From positions 310,001 through 374,000 of the forward strand of contig NZ_JYHV01000029.1 of NCBI RefSeq assembly GCF_000952685.1: 64,000 nt of DNA. The letters run 5' to 3'. The translations under genes and the position numbers were made by a program. Shown piece after piece: positions 1 through 9,269 of this stretch (positions are counted from its first letter, which is position 1; the number at the start of each line of letters is the position of its first letter). Origin of the DNA: Stutzerimonas stutzeri (lineage in GTDB: Bacteria > Pseudomonadota > Gammaproteobacteria > Pseudomonadales > Pseudomonadaceae). The notes under the pieces are model-generated. The model had not been told where the DNA came from. It did no database searches and saw only the letters and a list, made by a program, of their open reading frames with translations.

Positions 1-501
1 GCTGTCCTTGCTCTGATCCTCGAAGCGCACCTGATAGCCCACCAGCTCGCCCAGCGGCGTGCCGATTTCTTCGGCCACTCGGGTCGCCACGCTTCGCGCC
101 GCCAGCCGGCGCGGTTGGGTATGGCCGATCAACCCGTGCACGCCGCGGCCGATTTCCAGGCAGATCTTCGGCAGCTGAGTGGTCTTACCCGAGCCCGTCT
201 CGCCCGCAATCACCAGCACCTGATGCTTGCGCAGCGCCTCCTTGATCTCCTCACGCTTGGCAGCGATCGGCAGGCTGTCGTCGTAGCGCATGGCTGGCAC
301 GCTCTGCCGGCGCGCCTCGACCTTGGCCACCGAGGCCTGGAAACGCTCGAGCCACAGGGAAAGGTGCTCGTCTTCGAGCGGCGCATCGCCGGCCTTCTTG
401 CGCAGGTCATGCAATTGACGACGCAAGCGATGACGGTCGGCAAACATGGTCTGATCGAGGTTTTCCAGGAGTTGTGCAAAAGCGGGCGTTGCGTCGGTCA
501 T
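1..501 (-). CDS. hrpA: ATP-dependent RNA helicase HrpA, 5' part (gene runs off the window)
   Basis: Only the first 167 codons are present; the gene continues beyond base 1 on the minus strand. HrpA is a cytoplasmic DEAH/RHA-type RNA helicase of about 1,300 residues, linked in E. coli to mRNA processing and rescue of stalled ribosomes. The visible part has a charged N-terminal extension, then the Walker A motif [12 protein letters not shown] and motif Ia ([19 protein letters not shown]), which are diagnostic of the DEAH/RHA helicases. The start is the ATG read at 501, giving [12 protein letters not shown]. The gene is followed upstream by a convergently unrelated gap of 117 bp holding the aminopeptidase terminator. 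Assignment to HrpA rather than HrpB rests on the extension and motif wording. Confidence 0.9.
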   Translation of the reverse strand, partial: MTDATPAFAQLLENLDQTMFADRHRLRRQLHDLRKKAGDAPLEDEHLSLWLERFQASVAKVEARRQSVPAMRYDDSLPIAAKREEIKEALRKHQVLVIAGETGSGKTTQLPKICLEIGRGVHGLIGHTQPRRLAARSVATRVAEEIGTPLGELVGYQVRFEDQSKDS

Positions 502-579
502 GGACAGCCGTAAGCGATTTCGTGAAGGACGCGATTGTCGCAGATTTAGCCGGCTGGCCGTAGGGAAAGGGACTGATGG

Positions 580-607
580 AAAAGACCGCGCCGGCTAGCC
601 GGCGCGG
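580..607 (-). terminator. Rho-independent terminator of the M28 aminopeptidase gene
   Basis: A perfect 22-bp palindrome at 586-607 (CCGCGCCGGC / GCCGGCGCGG) is followed on the minus strand by TCTTTTCC. It lies 12 bp past the aminopeptidase stop codon, so it most likely ends that transcript. Confidence 0.7.
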
Positions 608-618
608 CGCTCACGCGG

Positions 619-2223
619 TCAACGGATCCAGTGACCCCAACGCGACTTCTCCTGCGCCTTCTGCATGCGCAGGGTGCCGATGCCCTGCTCGGCCGCTGCG
701 TCGATCTCGTCGTCGACCATCTTGGTCGACAGCGACAACCAGCTGGTGGCGAAGGCCAGGGCGTCACCATGCAATTCCAGCGCCTCGGTGGAGACGTTGC
801 CGAGGTTGTCACACTCGCTGTGGTAGCACGGATCGTATGCCTGCCCAGCCGCACCGCCATAGAGCTGCGCCTGCTCTACGCTCTTGATGTCTTCAGCACC
901 GGTGAACAGGCCACCAAAGGCGATGCCGTCATCGAAGAACTGCGCGTAATCGGAGCGGAAGTCGATCTCGGTCCCCTCCGACGGTGCGTTGCGCAACTGG
1001 AAGTAGGAGCGGAACAGGCGCTCGATCGCACCGGAGCCGGGCGGGCCCTGCAGGCCGAAATCGGAGCCATCGCCGTCATAGATGAAGTTGGCGTAGTTCG
1101 GCGAACCGATCATATCGACGTTGAGGTACGCCTTGATCTGCTGTTTCTCCTCCTCCGGTAGCTGAGTGACGTAGTAGGTCGACCCGACCAGCCCGGACTC
1201 CTCCGCGCCCCACCAGGCGAAGCGCACCTTGTTCAGCGGGTGCGCCTTGCTCATCAGCGTGGCCATTTCCAGCAAGGCGGCGCTACCGGAGCCGTTGTCA
1301 TTGATGCCAGGTCCTTCGAAGACTGAATCCAGATGCGCACCGACCATCACCACGTTGTCCGGATTGCCGCGACGGGTCTCGGCCAGCACGTTGTAGGTCT
1401 CCGACTGCTCACGGATCACGTCGACGTTCATGCTCAGCTGAAGCCCCTCGGTCTGCGACCAGCTCACACCATTGTCATAGGTCGAGAACATCACCGGGAT
1501 GCCGCCCTGATAGTCCTCGCCCAAGGTCGCGACCAGCAGATCCTTGCGGTCCTCGGTATCGCCCTGGTTGAAGATGATCGCTCCGGCTGCCCCAGCGGCG
1601 GCCGCATTGGTGGCCTTCTCGCCGAACGGACAGGTGCCGCGTTGCATCAGCGCAATGGCGCCCGCCGGGAAACCAGCGAAATCAGACGGCTCGCAGCCGC
1701 TGGTCGAGGTATTGCCCAGGCCGAGCGCCAGGTCCACCGGCACCACGGGCGCTGTGACATTGCCAGGATCGGTCTGGTCGGCGTAGGTGAAATCCTCCTC
1801 CCAGATGTACTGCACCGGCTGCGGCGTCACTGCCGCTAGCGCGCCCGGGCCTGCGGGATAGAACGCCAGGAACGGAAATGCCTGCACCCTGACCCGATAG
1901 CCGGCGCGCTCGAGAGTGCTGCGCACGTAATCCACCGAGGCTTGATAGCCAGACTGTCCGGAGGCGCGATTGCCGCGGTTCATTGACGCGATGTCCTGCA
2001 AATTCTCCAGGTGCTTCATCACGTTACCGGCCTGCATACAGCGCGGCAGACCGAGCGGCGTTCCCACCAGCAATGGTGATCGACAGATCCGAGAGTCGGG
2101 CTTGCCGGGCGACCAATAGTCATCGAACGCAGCGATCTCGGCGGAGGGTGCTGCCAAGGCTGCGGTGGAAGCGAATAAAGCGAAAGAAGCAACTACCCGA
2201 CGTGCATTGTTTTTCTTCTGCAT
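619..2223 (-). CDS. Secreted M28-family aminopeptidase with PA domain (PaAP/Lap-like)
   Basis: 534 residues. It predicts an exported zinc aminopeptidase like the secreted leucine aminopeptidase of P. aeruginosa (PaAP, PA2939), which trims peptides outside the cell. Residues 1-25 form a signal peptide (basic MQKKNNARR, hydrophobic core, cleavage near ALAA-PSA). A protease-associated (PA) domain spans about 155-265. The M28 domain shows the co-catalytic zinc ligands and general base: H297 (VGAHLDSVFEG), D309 (INDNGSGSA), E341/E342 (WWGAEESGLVGS), D370 (LNVDMIGSPN) and H468 in the disulfide-like CYHSEC loop. The start at 2223 has a good AAGGATG ribosome site; an upstream ATG at 2280 in the same frame would bury the signal peptide. 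Monocistronic, with a strong terminator. Confidence 0.9.
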   Translation of the reverse strand: MQKKNNARRVVASFALFASTAALAAPSAEIAAFDDYWSPGKPDSRICRSPLLVGTPLGLPRCMQAGNVMKHLENLQDIASMNRGNRASGQSGYQASVDYVRSTLERAGYRVRVQAFPFLAFYPAGPGALAAVTPQPVQYIWEEDFTYADQTDPGNVTAPVVPVDLALGLGNTSTSGCEPSDFAGFPAGAIALMQRGTCPFGEKATNAAAAGAAGAIIFNQGDTEDRKDLLVATLGEDYQGGIPVMFSTYDNGVSWSQTEGLQLSMNVDVIREQSETYNVLAETRRGNPDNVVMVGAHLDSVFEGPGINDNGSGSAALLEMATLMSKAHPLNKVRFAWWGAEESGLVGSTYYVTQLPEEEKQQIKAYLNVDMIGSPNYANFIYDGDGSDFGLQGPPGSGAIERLFRSYFQLRNAPSEGTEIDFRSDYAQFFDDGIAFGGLFTGAEDIKSVEQAQLYGGAAGQAYDPCYHSECDNLGNVSTEALELHGDALAFATSWLSLSTKMVDDEIDAAAEQGIGTLRMQKAQEKSRWGHWIR

Positions 2224-2597
2224 GGGTAACTCATCCTTGCAACGAGATTGATGGGCAGGCCGCAAAATGGCATGCGCCATCGTCCCCTACGGCACAGACG
2301 GCCGTTGAAAACGGAGCGAGCGACAGATATGGAGGCCAAGCCGGCTGCGTCGCGCACCGGCGCGCTGCAGTTGCTTACATCAGACGGCTTCAGCACGGCA
2401 TAGGGAGGCGCGCTGGCATTCAACAGCCGCTAGAGCGGACGCGGCCATAGGGTCCTAGACCCGGGTTGTCTCGCTTCGGTTCGCGCCGTCGCGCCAGACG
2501 GCAGCACCGCCGGTCGGCTTGATGGAACCCGACGGAATTCTGCCGGCAGTTCTCGACAGACCAAGGCGGGCATTGCACCCGCCTCATCGATGATGGC
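2224..2597. other. Intergenic region between aminopeptidase and chemoreceptor
   Basis: 374 bp with no convincing gene. Both flanking genes are on the minus strand, so it holds the chemoreceptor 3' end and the aminopeptidase promoter. I could not pick out a clear promoter, operator or terminator. Confidence 0.5.
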
Positions 2598-4283
2598 TCA
2601 GATACGAAACTGGCCGACCAGACGCTGCAGACTCTCGGCCAGGCTATTGAGTTCGCGGGAGGTCTGGGCGCCTTCGGCGGCCTCCTGCGCCACGCCATCA
2701 ACCGCATCGGCGATGTGATGAACGCTGCGATTGATCTCCTCGGCGACCGCAGTCTGCTCCTCGGCGGCGCTGGCGATCTGAGCGTTCATGGAGCTGATGG
2801 TGCCTATCAGCGCGGCAATCGCATCCAGCGACTCGCCCGCCTGGTTCGACTGGGCCCGGGTGCTTTCGCCCTGCTGCCCGGCGCGACCCATGCCGGTAAC
2901 AGTCATTGCCGTGGTGTTCTGCAGACGGTCGACCATGCCCTGAATTTCGACCGTGCTCTGCTGGGTACGGCTGGCGAGCGCTCGCACTTCGTCGGCGACC
3001 ACTGCGAATCCGCGGCCGGCCTCGCCGGCGCGTGCCGCTTCGATGGCGGCATTGAGCGCCAGCAGGTTGGTCTGCTCGGCGACCGCCCGGATCACGTCGA
3101 GAACGCCTACGATGCCTTCCACATCCTTCTGCAACCCGCCAAGCGATTCGCCGCTGTCACGCAGCTCGCCGACCAGAGCGTGGATCTGCTGAATGCTGCT
3201 GTCCACGGTTCGCTTGGCGCCCTGGCCCTGCTGATCCGCTTCCTGCGCCGCTTCGGCGGCGCGCTGTGCGCTCATTGCCACTTCCTGTGCAGCAGCCGAC
3301 ATCTCGTTGATCGCAGTCGCCACCTGATCGGTTTCATGGCGCTGTGCGGCCATCGCCTGCTCGGAACGTTGCGCCTGGCTGGCAACGCTGGCAACCAGCG
3401 TCGTCAGCTGGCCGGTGGTTTTCGAAACCTGCTGAACCAGGCCATGGATCTTTTCGACGAAGCGATTGAACGAGGAAGCCAGATCGCCCAGTTCGTCCTG
3501 GCTGGTAACTGGCAGGCGGTGGGTCAGATCGCCCTCACCGGACGCCATGTCATCGAGCTTGCCCTTTATCAGCATGAGCGGCCGTAGCAGCGTGCGGCTC
3601 GTGGCAGTTACCAGCACGGCGATCAGCACCAGCAGCGCGACGGCGGAGCCTAGCATGACGAACAGCAGTTCGTTGATGTCGTCCTGGAACGCTTTCCGAG
3701 CCGCCTGTACATCGCGCTCTACTCCGTCCAGATTGAGCGATGTGCCAAAGACCATGTTCCACTTCGGCAGATGCTCTGCATAGCCGATCTTCGGGACGAG
3801 CGTCGTGCTGTTGCCCAGCACAAAGCTGTAATCGACGTAACGGCTTCCATCCATACCGGCCCGGACGAGCTCACGGATGGCGTACTTGCCGCTGGGGTCA
3901 CGATAGTCATAGAAGCTTTGCCCAATCTTGTCCTTGGTGTTGCCCTGGAGAATCCGCACGCTTTGTTCGTCGTAGCCCCAGAAATAGCCGTCCTTGCCGT
4001 AGGAGAGCGTTTCCAGAATGGCCACGGCGCGGTCTCGTGCTTCCTGGTCATCCGAGGCGGAGCTATCGTAGATGGGGGCGATCATCTTCCGGGCAAGCTG
4101 CACGTAGTTTTCCAGTTCCGCGCGGCGATCCCGAACGAGATTTTCACGCGTCTCTGCTTCCTGCTTGGCCGCCAGTTCTTGCAGCGTGAGCACGGATATG
4201 CCGCTGAGGAGTATCGCCAACAAGAGGATTGGACCTAATGCGAGGATGAGAAGCTTCGTTTGCAGACGTAATCTGGAGAGCAT
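2598..4283 (-). CDS. Methyl-accepting chemotaxis protein with Cache sensor
   Basis: 561 residues. A transmembrane chemoreceptor that senses a periplasmic ligand and signals to CheA/CheW. Order of parts: TM1 at about 11-31, a periplasmic single-Cache (sCache_2-type) domain at about 35-195 (its core reads [17 protein letters not shown] then [12 protein letters not shown]), TM2 at about 205-227, HAMP at about 228-282 starting after RTLLRPL, then the coiled-coil signalling domain. The hairpin tip [16 protein letters not shown] is intact near residues 393-408. The ligand cannot be read from sequence; sCache_2 receptors often bind small carboxylates. No che genes are nearby, so this is an orphan receptor. 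The C-terminus lacks the pentapeptide used for CheR docking. Confidence 0.92.
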   Translation of the reverse strand: MLSRLRLQTKLLILALGPILLLAILLSGISVLTLQELAAKQEAETRENLVRDRRAELENYVQLARKMIAPIYDSSASDDQEARDRAVAILETLSYGKDGYFWGYDEQSVRILQGNTKDKIGQSFYDYRDPSGKYAIRELVRAGMDGSRYVDYSFVLGNSTTLVPKIGYAEHLPKWNMVFGTSLNLDGVERDVQAARKAFQDDINELLFVMLGSAVALLVLIAVLVTATSRTLLRPLMLIKGKLDDMASGEGDLTHRLPVTSQDELGDLASSFNRFVEKIHGLVQQVSKTTGQLTTLVASVASQAQRSEQAMAAQRHETDQVATAINEMSAAAQEVAMSAQRAAEAAQEADQQGQGAKRTVDSSIQQIHALVGELRDSGESLGGLQKDVEGIVGVLDVIRAVAEQTNLLALNAAIEAARAGEAGRGFAVVADEVRALASRTQQSTVEIQGMVDRLQNTTAMTVTGMGRAGQQGESTRAQSNQAGESLDAIAALIGTISSMNAQIASAAEEQTAVAEEINRSVHHIADAVDGVAQEAAEGAQTSRELNSLAESLQRLVGQFRI

Positions 4284-4500
4284 GAGCTGGACCTTGAGCA
4301 GAACTTAAAGGCGGCGAGAGCGCCTGTTTTTCGGCGCCAAATTTATCGCACCATCGAGGCTATCGGCTAGCTAGCGGCGTAATTGAGTCAACCAAGCAAA
4401 TCTTCCCTCGAAGATGACGTAGGTCTTAACGCGCGCGAGACAGATCGCTCAAGCCAGAACAGACGGTAGGCGAGCCGGCCTCGAACGAGCGCACTGCTCC

Positions 4501-4527
4501 AAAAAAAAGCCCCGCCGAAGCGGGGCT
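4501..4527 (-). terminator. Rho-independent terminator of fadD1
   Basis: Minus-strand hairpin AGCCCCGC-TTCG-GCGGGGCT (4508-4527) is followed by eight T residues (4501-4508 as A on the plus strand). The UUCG tetraloop with a long U tract is a textbook intrinsic terminator, 17 bp past the fadD1 stop. Confidence 0.93.
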
Positions 4528-4544
4528 CTCACTAGCCTGAGTCG

Positions 4545-6233
4545 TTACTTCTGGCCGAGTTTGCGCAACTCTTCGTCACGCAGTTCACGTCGCAGAATCT
4601 TACCGACGTTGGTGGTGGGCAGGCTGTCGCGGAACTCGACGGTCTTGGGACGCTTGTAACCGGTGACATTGTCGTGCATGTGCTGCATGACCTGCTCTTT
4701 GGTCAGGCTCTCGCCCGGCCTGACCACCACGAAGAGCTTGATCGCCTCGCCAGACTTGTCGTCCGGTACGCCAATCGCGGCACACTGCAACACGCCAGGC
4801 AGCGTGGCGAGCACGTCTTCCAGTTCGTTGGGATATACGTTGAAACCGGATACCAGAATCATGTCCTTCTTGCGATCGACGATGCGCATGTAACCGTCGT
4901 CCTGGATGATTCCGATGTCGCCCGTCTTCAGCCAACCCTGCTCGTCGAGCACTTCGGCCGTGGCTTCCGGACGCTGCCAGTAGCCCTTCATCACCTGCGG
5001 GCCCTTCACGCATAGTTCGCCAGTAGCGCCTATCGGCAGTTCGTTGCCATCCTCGTCGATGACCTTGCACTGGGTCGAGGGCATCGGGATGCCAATGGTG
5101 CCAATCTGAATGCCACCGAACGGATTGACCGACACCACCGGACTGGTTTCGGTCATGCCGAAGCCTTCGCAGATCGAGCAGCCAGTCACCTGCTGCCAAC
5201 GCTCCGCCGCCGCCAGCTGCAATGCCATACCGCCGGAAAAGGTGGCCTTGAGCGCGGAAAAGTCCAGCTTACGGAAGCTCTCGTTGTTGCACAGCGCCAC
5301 GAACAGCGTGTTGAGGCCGACGAAGCCGGTGAACCGATACTTACTCAGATCTTTGACGAAAGCCGGCAGGTCGCGCGGGTTGGTGATCAACACGTTGTGC
5401 GCGCCGATCAACATCATTGTCATGCAGTGAAAGGTGAACGCGTAGATGTGATAAAGCGGCAGCGGCGCGACCATGGTCTCGCAGCCACTGCCCAGCTCGG
5501 TGCCCATCAACCCACGACACTGCAGCATGTTGGCGACCAGATTGCGATGGGTCAGCATGGCGCCCTTGGCGACTCCGGTGGTGCCACCGGTGTACTGCAG
5601 CACGGCGATATCGTCACCGCTCGGGTTGGCCTCGCTCGGCACCTTGCCACGCCCAAGGGCCATGGCCTCGTTGTATTTGACCGCCTTGGGCAGATGGTAA
5701 GCAGGCACCATCTTCTTCACGTGCTTGACCACCGCATTGACCAGCAGTCGCTTGATGGTCGGCAGCATGTCGCCGACCTCGGTAATGACCACATGGCGAA
5801 TGCCAGTCTTCGGCAACACGTCTTCGGCCAGGTGGGCCATGTTGGCCAGGCACACCAGCGCCTTGGCGCCGGAGTCGTTGAACTGATGCTCCATCTCCCG
5901 CGCGGTGTACAGCGGGTTGGTGTTGACCACGATCAGGCCGGCGCGCATGGCACCGAATACCACGATGGGATACTGGATCAGGTTGGGCAGCTGCACCGCG
6001 ATCCGGTCGCCCGGTTGTAGATCGGTGTGCTGCTGGAGATAGGCGGCAAATTCGCCGGACAGCGTGTACAGCTCGCCGTAGGTCAGGGTTCTGCCGAGAT
6101 TGCTGAAGGCCGGCTTGCCCGCGAACAGCTCGCAGGATTGTTTGAGCACAGCCTGGATGTTCCGGTATTCATCGGTATCGATCTCGCTTTCGACCCCGAC
6201 AGGATATTTATCCTTCCAGAAGTTATCGGTCAT
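4545..6233 (-). CDS. fadD1: Long-chain fatty acid-CoA ligase (FadD1)
   Basis: 562 residues, the usual FadD length. It activates imported long-chain fatty acids to acyl-CoA via an acyl-adenylate at the inner membrane face, feeding beta-oxidation. Seen: the AMP-binding P-loop YTGGTTGVAKGAMLTH, the GFGMTETSP adenine-binding motif, the GWLKTGDIG segment and the C-terminal KDMILVSGFNVYPNELE plus GKILRREL with the catalytic lysine. Start at 6233 gives MTDNFWKDKYP. It lies 218 bp downstream of a same-length paralogue on the same strand, matching the fadD2-fadD1 arrangement of P. aeruginosa (PA3300-PA3299). A strong terminator follows. Which paralogue prefers longer chains cannot be told here. Confidence 0.93.
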   Translation of the reverse strand: MTDNFWKDKYPVGVESEIDTDEYRNIQAVLKQSCELFAGKPAFSNLGRTLTYGELYTLSGEFAAYLQQHTDLQPGDRIAVQLPNLIQYPIVVFGAMRAGLIVVNTNPLYTAREMEHQFNDSGAKALVCLANMAHLAEDVLPKTGIRHVVITEVGDMLPTIKRLLVNAVVKHVKKMVPAYHLPKAVKYNEAMALGRGKVPSEANPSGDDIAVLQYTGGTTGVAKGAMLTHRNLVANMLQCRGLMGTELGSGCETMVAPLPLYHIYAFTFHCMTMMLIGAHNVLITNPRDLPAFVKDLSKYRFTGFVGLNTLFVALCNNESFRKLDFSALKATFSGGMALQLAAAERWQQVTGCSICEGFGMTETSPVVSVNPFGGIQIGTIGIPMPSTQCKVIDEDGNELPIGATGELCVKGPQVMKGYWQRPEATAEVLDEQGWLKTGDIGIIQDDGYMRIVDRKKDMILVSGFNVYPNELEDVLATLPGVLQCAAIGVPDDKSGEAIKLFVVVRPGESLTKEQVMQHMHDNVTGYKRPKTVEFRDSLPTTNVGKILRRELRDEELRKLGQK

Positions 6234-6451
6234 GAAACCCCACTCCTAAGCGACAGCTTTACTGCATATGGCAGCTGTTTTGTTGTGTTTTGTTAACTTT
6301 TGTACGGCAGTTCCGCGCAAAAGGCGGGGCGAGGTTAGCAGTTTTGCAACAGCCCGAACAGTGGCTCCGAGTGATGCGAGCACACACAAAGTGACTGACA
6401 GGACAAATCCAGTCACTCAGTGCGAGCTTAGAGAGCCGTGTCTTGGCGGAC

Positions 6452-8140
6452 TCAGGCCTGATCGCGCAGCTCCCTGCGCAGAATCTTGCCAACCGGGGAC
6501 ATTGGCAAGGAGTCACGGAACACGAAGTGCCGCGGCACCTTGTAACCTGTGAAATTCTCCCGGCAATAGGCTTGCAGCTCTTCGAGGGTCAGGCTGGGAT
6601 CGCTACGGACCACAAACAGCTTCACCGCCTCTCCTGACTTCTCGTCCGGCACGCCGATCGTGGCACAAGCAGCGACCTTCGGATGAGCCATGACCACGTC
6701 TTCGATCTCGTTGGGATAGACGTTGAAACCAGAGACGATGATCAAATCCTTCTTGCGGTCGACGATGCGCACGAAGCCGTCCGGATCGATCACCGCGATG
6801 TCGCCGGTCTTCAGCCAGCCATCACTATCGAGTACTTCGGCGGTGGCTTCAGGCCGCTGCCAGTACCCCTTCATCACCTGCGGTCCCTTGACGCAGAGTT
6901 CGCCGCGCTCGCCCAACGGCAACTCGTTGCCCTCGTCGTCGATCACTTTGAGCGTCGTACCCGGTACCGGCAGGCCAACGGTGCCCAGACGCGACTGGTC
7001 GCCGTGCGGGTTGGCGCAGACCACCGGCGAACTCTCGGTCAGCCCGTAGCCTTCGGTCACGGTGACACCGGTCAAACTCTTCCAGCGCTCGGCCACCGAG
7101 GAGACCAGCGCGGTGCCACCCGAGTTGGTGCCCTTGAGCGCCGAAAAATCGATTTTCTTGAAGTCTCGATGCGACATGAGCGCAACGAACAACGTGTTCA
7201 GCCCGAGAAAGGCGGTAAAGCGCCACTTCTGCAGTTCTTTGACGAAGCCGTCGATGTCGCGAGGATTGGTGATCAACACGTTATGGTTGCCGGTCACCAT
7301 CATGCACATGCAATTAACCGTGAAGGCGTAGATGTGATACAGCGGCAACGGCGCGATCATCACCTCTTGCCCATCCTTGATGAGCGGATGGCCGTCAGCG
7401 CCCAGTTGCTGCATGTTGGCATGGACCTGGCGCATGTTGGCCACCAAATTTCCGTGCGTAAGCATCGCGCCCTTGGCCACGCCGGTGGTGCCGCCGGTGT
7501 ATTGCAGCACCGCGACGTCGTCGAGCGTCAACGGAACCGGCTTGAGGCTATGGCGTCCCCCCTCGGCGAGCACGTGTTTGAACGAAACGGCCTGGGGCAG
7601 GCTGTAGGCCGGGACCATCTTTTTCACATGCTTGACCACGGCATTGACCAGCAGCCCCTTGACCGGCGGCAGCATGTCGCCAATGTGCGCCTCGATAAGC
7701 ACTTCGATGCTGGTATCGGGCAGCACTTCCTGCACCAGCTTGCCGAACGTATTCAGGTACACCAGCGCCCGTGCGCCGGAATCCTTGAACTGATGGCGCA
7801 TCTCACGCGCGGTGTACAGCGGATTGGTATTGACCACGATCAGCCCGGCACGCAAGGCGCCGAAAACCGCGATCGGGTACTGCAACAGGTTGGGCATCTG
7901 CACCGCGATGCGATCTCCCGGTTGCAGATCAGTATGGTTCTGCAGCCAGGCCGCAAATGCGGCCGAGTAGCGTTCCAGGTCGGCGTAGCTGAACGTCACC
8001 CCCATGTTGCTGTAAGCAGGGCGGTTCGCATGGGTTTTGCAGGAGCGCTCGAACACCTCCACCACCGAGCGGAAGCCCCCCATATCCACATCGTCGGGCA
8101 CACCGGCGGGACGCTTGTCGTTCCAGAAGTCAGGTTGCAT
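6452..8140 (-). CDS. fadD2: Long-chain fatty acid-CoA ligase (FadD2)
   Basis: 562 residues, paralogous to the next gene downstream. Same reaction: ATP-dependent thioesterification of fatty acids to CoA. Seen: P-loop YTGGTTGVAKGAMLTH, GYGLTESSPVVC in place of the GFGMTETSP of its neighbour, GWLKTGDIAVI, KDLIIVSGFNVYPNEIE and GKILRREL. The ATG at 8140 (MQPDFWNDKRP) matches the paralogue's N-terminus and has a GAGGCC ribosome site; the reading frame stays open for 51 further codons upstream, which I reject as coding. It is divergent from phaJ1. In Pseudomonas the FadD2 homologue is reported to favour shorter chains than FadD1; that is family knowledge, not seen here. Confidence 0.92.
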   Translation of the reverse strand: MQPDFWNDKRPAGVPDDVDMGGFRSVVEVFERSCKTHANRPAYSNMGVTFSYADLERYSAAFAAWLQNHTDLQPGDRIAVQMPNLLQYPIAVFGALRAGLIVVNTNPLYTAREMRHQFKDSGARALVYLNTFGKLVQEVLPDTSIEVLIEAHIGDMLPPVKGLLVNAVVKHVKKMVPAYSLPQAVSFKHVLAEGGRHSLKPVPLTLDDVAVLQYTGGTTGVAKGAMLTHGNLVANMRQVHANMQQLGADGHPLIKDGQEVMIAPLPLYHIYAFTVNCMCMMVTGNHNVLITNPRDIDGFVKELQKWRFTAFLGLNTLFVALMSHRDFKKIDFSALKGTNSGGTALVSSVAERWKSLTGVTVTEGYGLTESSPVVCANPHGDQSRLGTVGLPVPGTTLKVIDDEGNELPLGERGELCVKGPQVMKGYWQRPEATAEVLDSDGWLKTGDIAVIDPDGFVRIVDRKKDLIIVSGFNVYPNEIEDVVMAHPKVAACATIGVPDEKSGEAVKLFVVRSDPSLTLEELQAYCRENFTGYKVPRHFVFRDSLPMSPVGKILRRELRDQA

Positions 8141-8335
8141 TGTTATTGGCCTCGTTACCTGAGAGTGTCTGGCCCACTCGTCGCGGGCTGTGGCGAACTT
8201 AACAGCTCCGCATTGCAGAGCAATAGGTCGACCGTGTAAATCAGCGACGTGAATCTCGGCCCACGGCGGCAAAGCCAAAGCGAACCGGGACAACCGGCCT
8301 GCCGCCCTCTAGAATGCAGCCACCCAAGCGCCCTC

Positions 8336-8386
8336 CACGGCGTGCCCGTCATGGCCGTGCGGCAACCCCTGCCGCGACGGGGTTTT
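8336..8386 (+). promoter_or_regulatory. Structured leader upstream of phaJ1 with competing hairpins
   Basis: Three hairpins overlap: CACGGC...GCCGTG (8336-8359), GCGGCA-ACCCC-TGCCGC (8359-8375) and AACCCC...GGGGTTTT (8364-8386). The last two share bases and exclude each other; the last ends in TTTT like a weak terminator, 30 bp before the phaJ1 start. It could be an attenuator or the end of a short upstream transcript. Function is inferred only. Confidence 0.35.
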
Positions 8387-8416
8387 CCGTTTGTTATCGC
8401 ATTCAGAGGTTTACGC

Positions 8417-8887
8417 ATGAGTACGCTAAGCAACACACCCTACGCCGATCTGGAAGTCGGCCAGAAGGCCACGTACAGCAAGACGGTGGAAGAGCGCGAC
8501 ATTCAGCTGTTCGCCGCGATGTCTGGCGACCACAACCCGGTCCACCTGGACGCCGAATTCGCTGCCTCGACGATCTTCCGCGAGCGCATCGCCCATGGCA
8601 TGTTCAGTGGTGCGCTGATCAGTGCCGCAGTGGCCTGCGAATTGCCGGGGCCGGGCACCATCTATCTGGGACAAACGATGCGCTTCGCCCTGCCGGTCAA
8701 GCTCGGCGACACCTTGACCGTGCGCCTGGAGATTCTAGAGAAACTGCCGAAGTTTCGCGTCCGCATCGCCACCCAGGTGTTCAACCAGCGCGACGAAATG
8801 GTCGTCGATGGCGAGGCCGAAATCCTCGCACCGCGCAAAGCGCAAACCGTCGAGATCAAAGCCCTGCCACCGGTCAGCATCGGCTGA
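8417..8887 (+). CDS. phaJ1: (R)-specific enoyl-CoA hydratase PhaJ1 (MaoC-like)
   Basis: 156 residues, the length of P. aeruginosa PhaJ1 (PA3302). It hydrates trans-2-enoyl-CoA from beta-oxidation to (R)-3-hydroxyacyl-CoA, the monomer for polyhydroxyalkanoate synthesis, in the cytoplasm. The hydratase-2 motif is intact: AAMSGDHNPVHLD with D38 and H43 as the catalytic pair, followed by RIAHGMFSGALIS. The ATG at 8417 is preceded by AGAGG; an in-frame upstream ATG at 8249 gives an arginine- and proline-rich leader unlike the family. It sits divergently next to the two acyl-CoA ligases, linking fatty-acid activation to PHA supply. No phaC is in the window. Confidence 0.9.
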   Translation: MSTLSNTPYADLEVGQKATYSKTVEERDIQLFAAMSGDHNPVHLDAEFAASTIFRERIAHGMFSGALISAAVACELPGPGTIYLGQTMRFALPVKLGDTLTVRLEILEKLPKFRVRIATQVFNQRDEMVVDGEAEILAPRKAQTVEIKALPPVSIG

Positions 8888-8956
8888 TACAGGGGACGCG
8901 CGCTCACTAGCGTCAGTTTTGGCCGACAAGCCCAGCGCTTGACGGCGACAGCCAAT

Positions 8957-8980
8957 AGGCGCCTCCGCGGCGCCTTCCTT
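8957..8980 (+). terminator. Probable terminator of phaJ1
   Basis: Stem AGGCGCC / GGCGCCT with a 5-nt TCCGC loop, followed by TCCTT. It is 70 bp past the phaJ1 stop. The T tract is poor, so the call is moderate. Confidence 0.45.
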
Positions 8981-9057
8981 CTGCGCTCAGCCAGTAGAAT
9001 CTCCGCGACGCAAGGTCTGCTCGCAACGCCTTCCCGCAGGCGTTGCATCCGCCGCAT

Positions 9058-9073
9058 ACCGTTCATGAACGGT
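9058..9073. promoter_or_regulatory. 16-bp perfect palindrome upstream of the pullulanase gene
   Basis: ACCGTTCATGAACGGT is a perfect inverted repeat without loop, the size of a dimeric repressor or activator operator. It lies about 197 bp upstream of the pullulanase start. No regulator gene is adjacent, so the binding protein is unknown. Confidence 0.35.
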
Positions 9074-9269
9074 CGATAGCTCGGTTTGTAGCAGTTGCGG
9101 CAGACAGTCGAGCGAACCAGCGAAAAACTAAGCCGGACGAATACCAGCAGAACGCTATTACGGCCCTCGGCTACGCCCCGAAAGCATCTTCCATGGAGGA
9201 TGCGCACAGTCGGCCACGCACCGACCATCCCGCAAGCGGTACAACAAGAACAACACCGGGACCTCATCC

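Larger units (their letters stand above)
8888..9269. other. Intergenic region between phaJ1 and pullulanase gene
   Basis: 382 bp, no gene supported. It contains a terminator-like GC hairpin (AGGCGCC-TCCGC-GGCGCCT then TCCTT, 8957-8980), a second hairpin (GCAACGCC...GGCGTTGC, 9023-9046) and a perfect 16-bp palindrome at 9058-9073. The rest must include the pullulanase promoter, which I could not place. Confidence 0.5.

Noticed and set aside
6683..8239. 518-codon plus-strand ORF opposite fadD2
   Set aside because: Antisense shadow of fadD2; protein is His/Arg/Gln-rich with no domain, and no ribosome site was seen.
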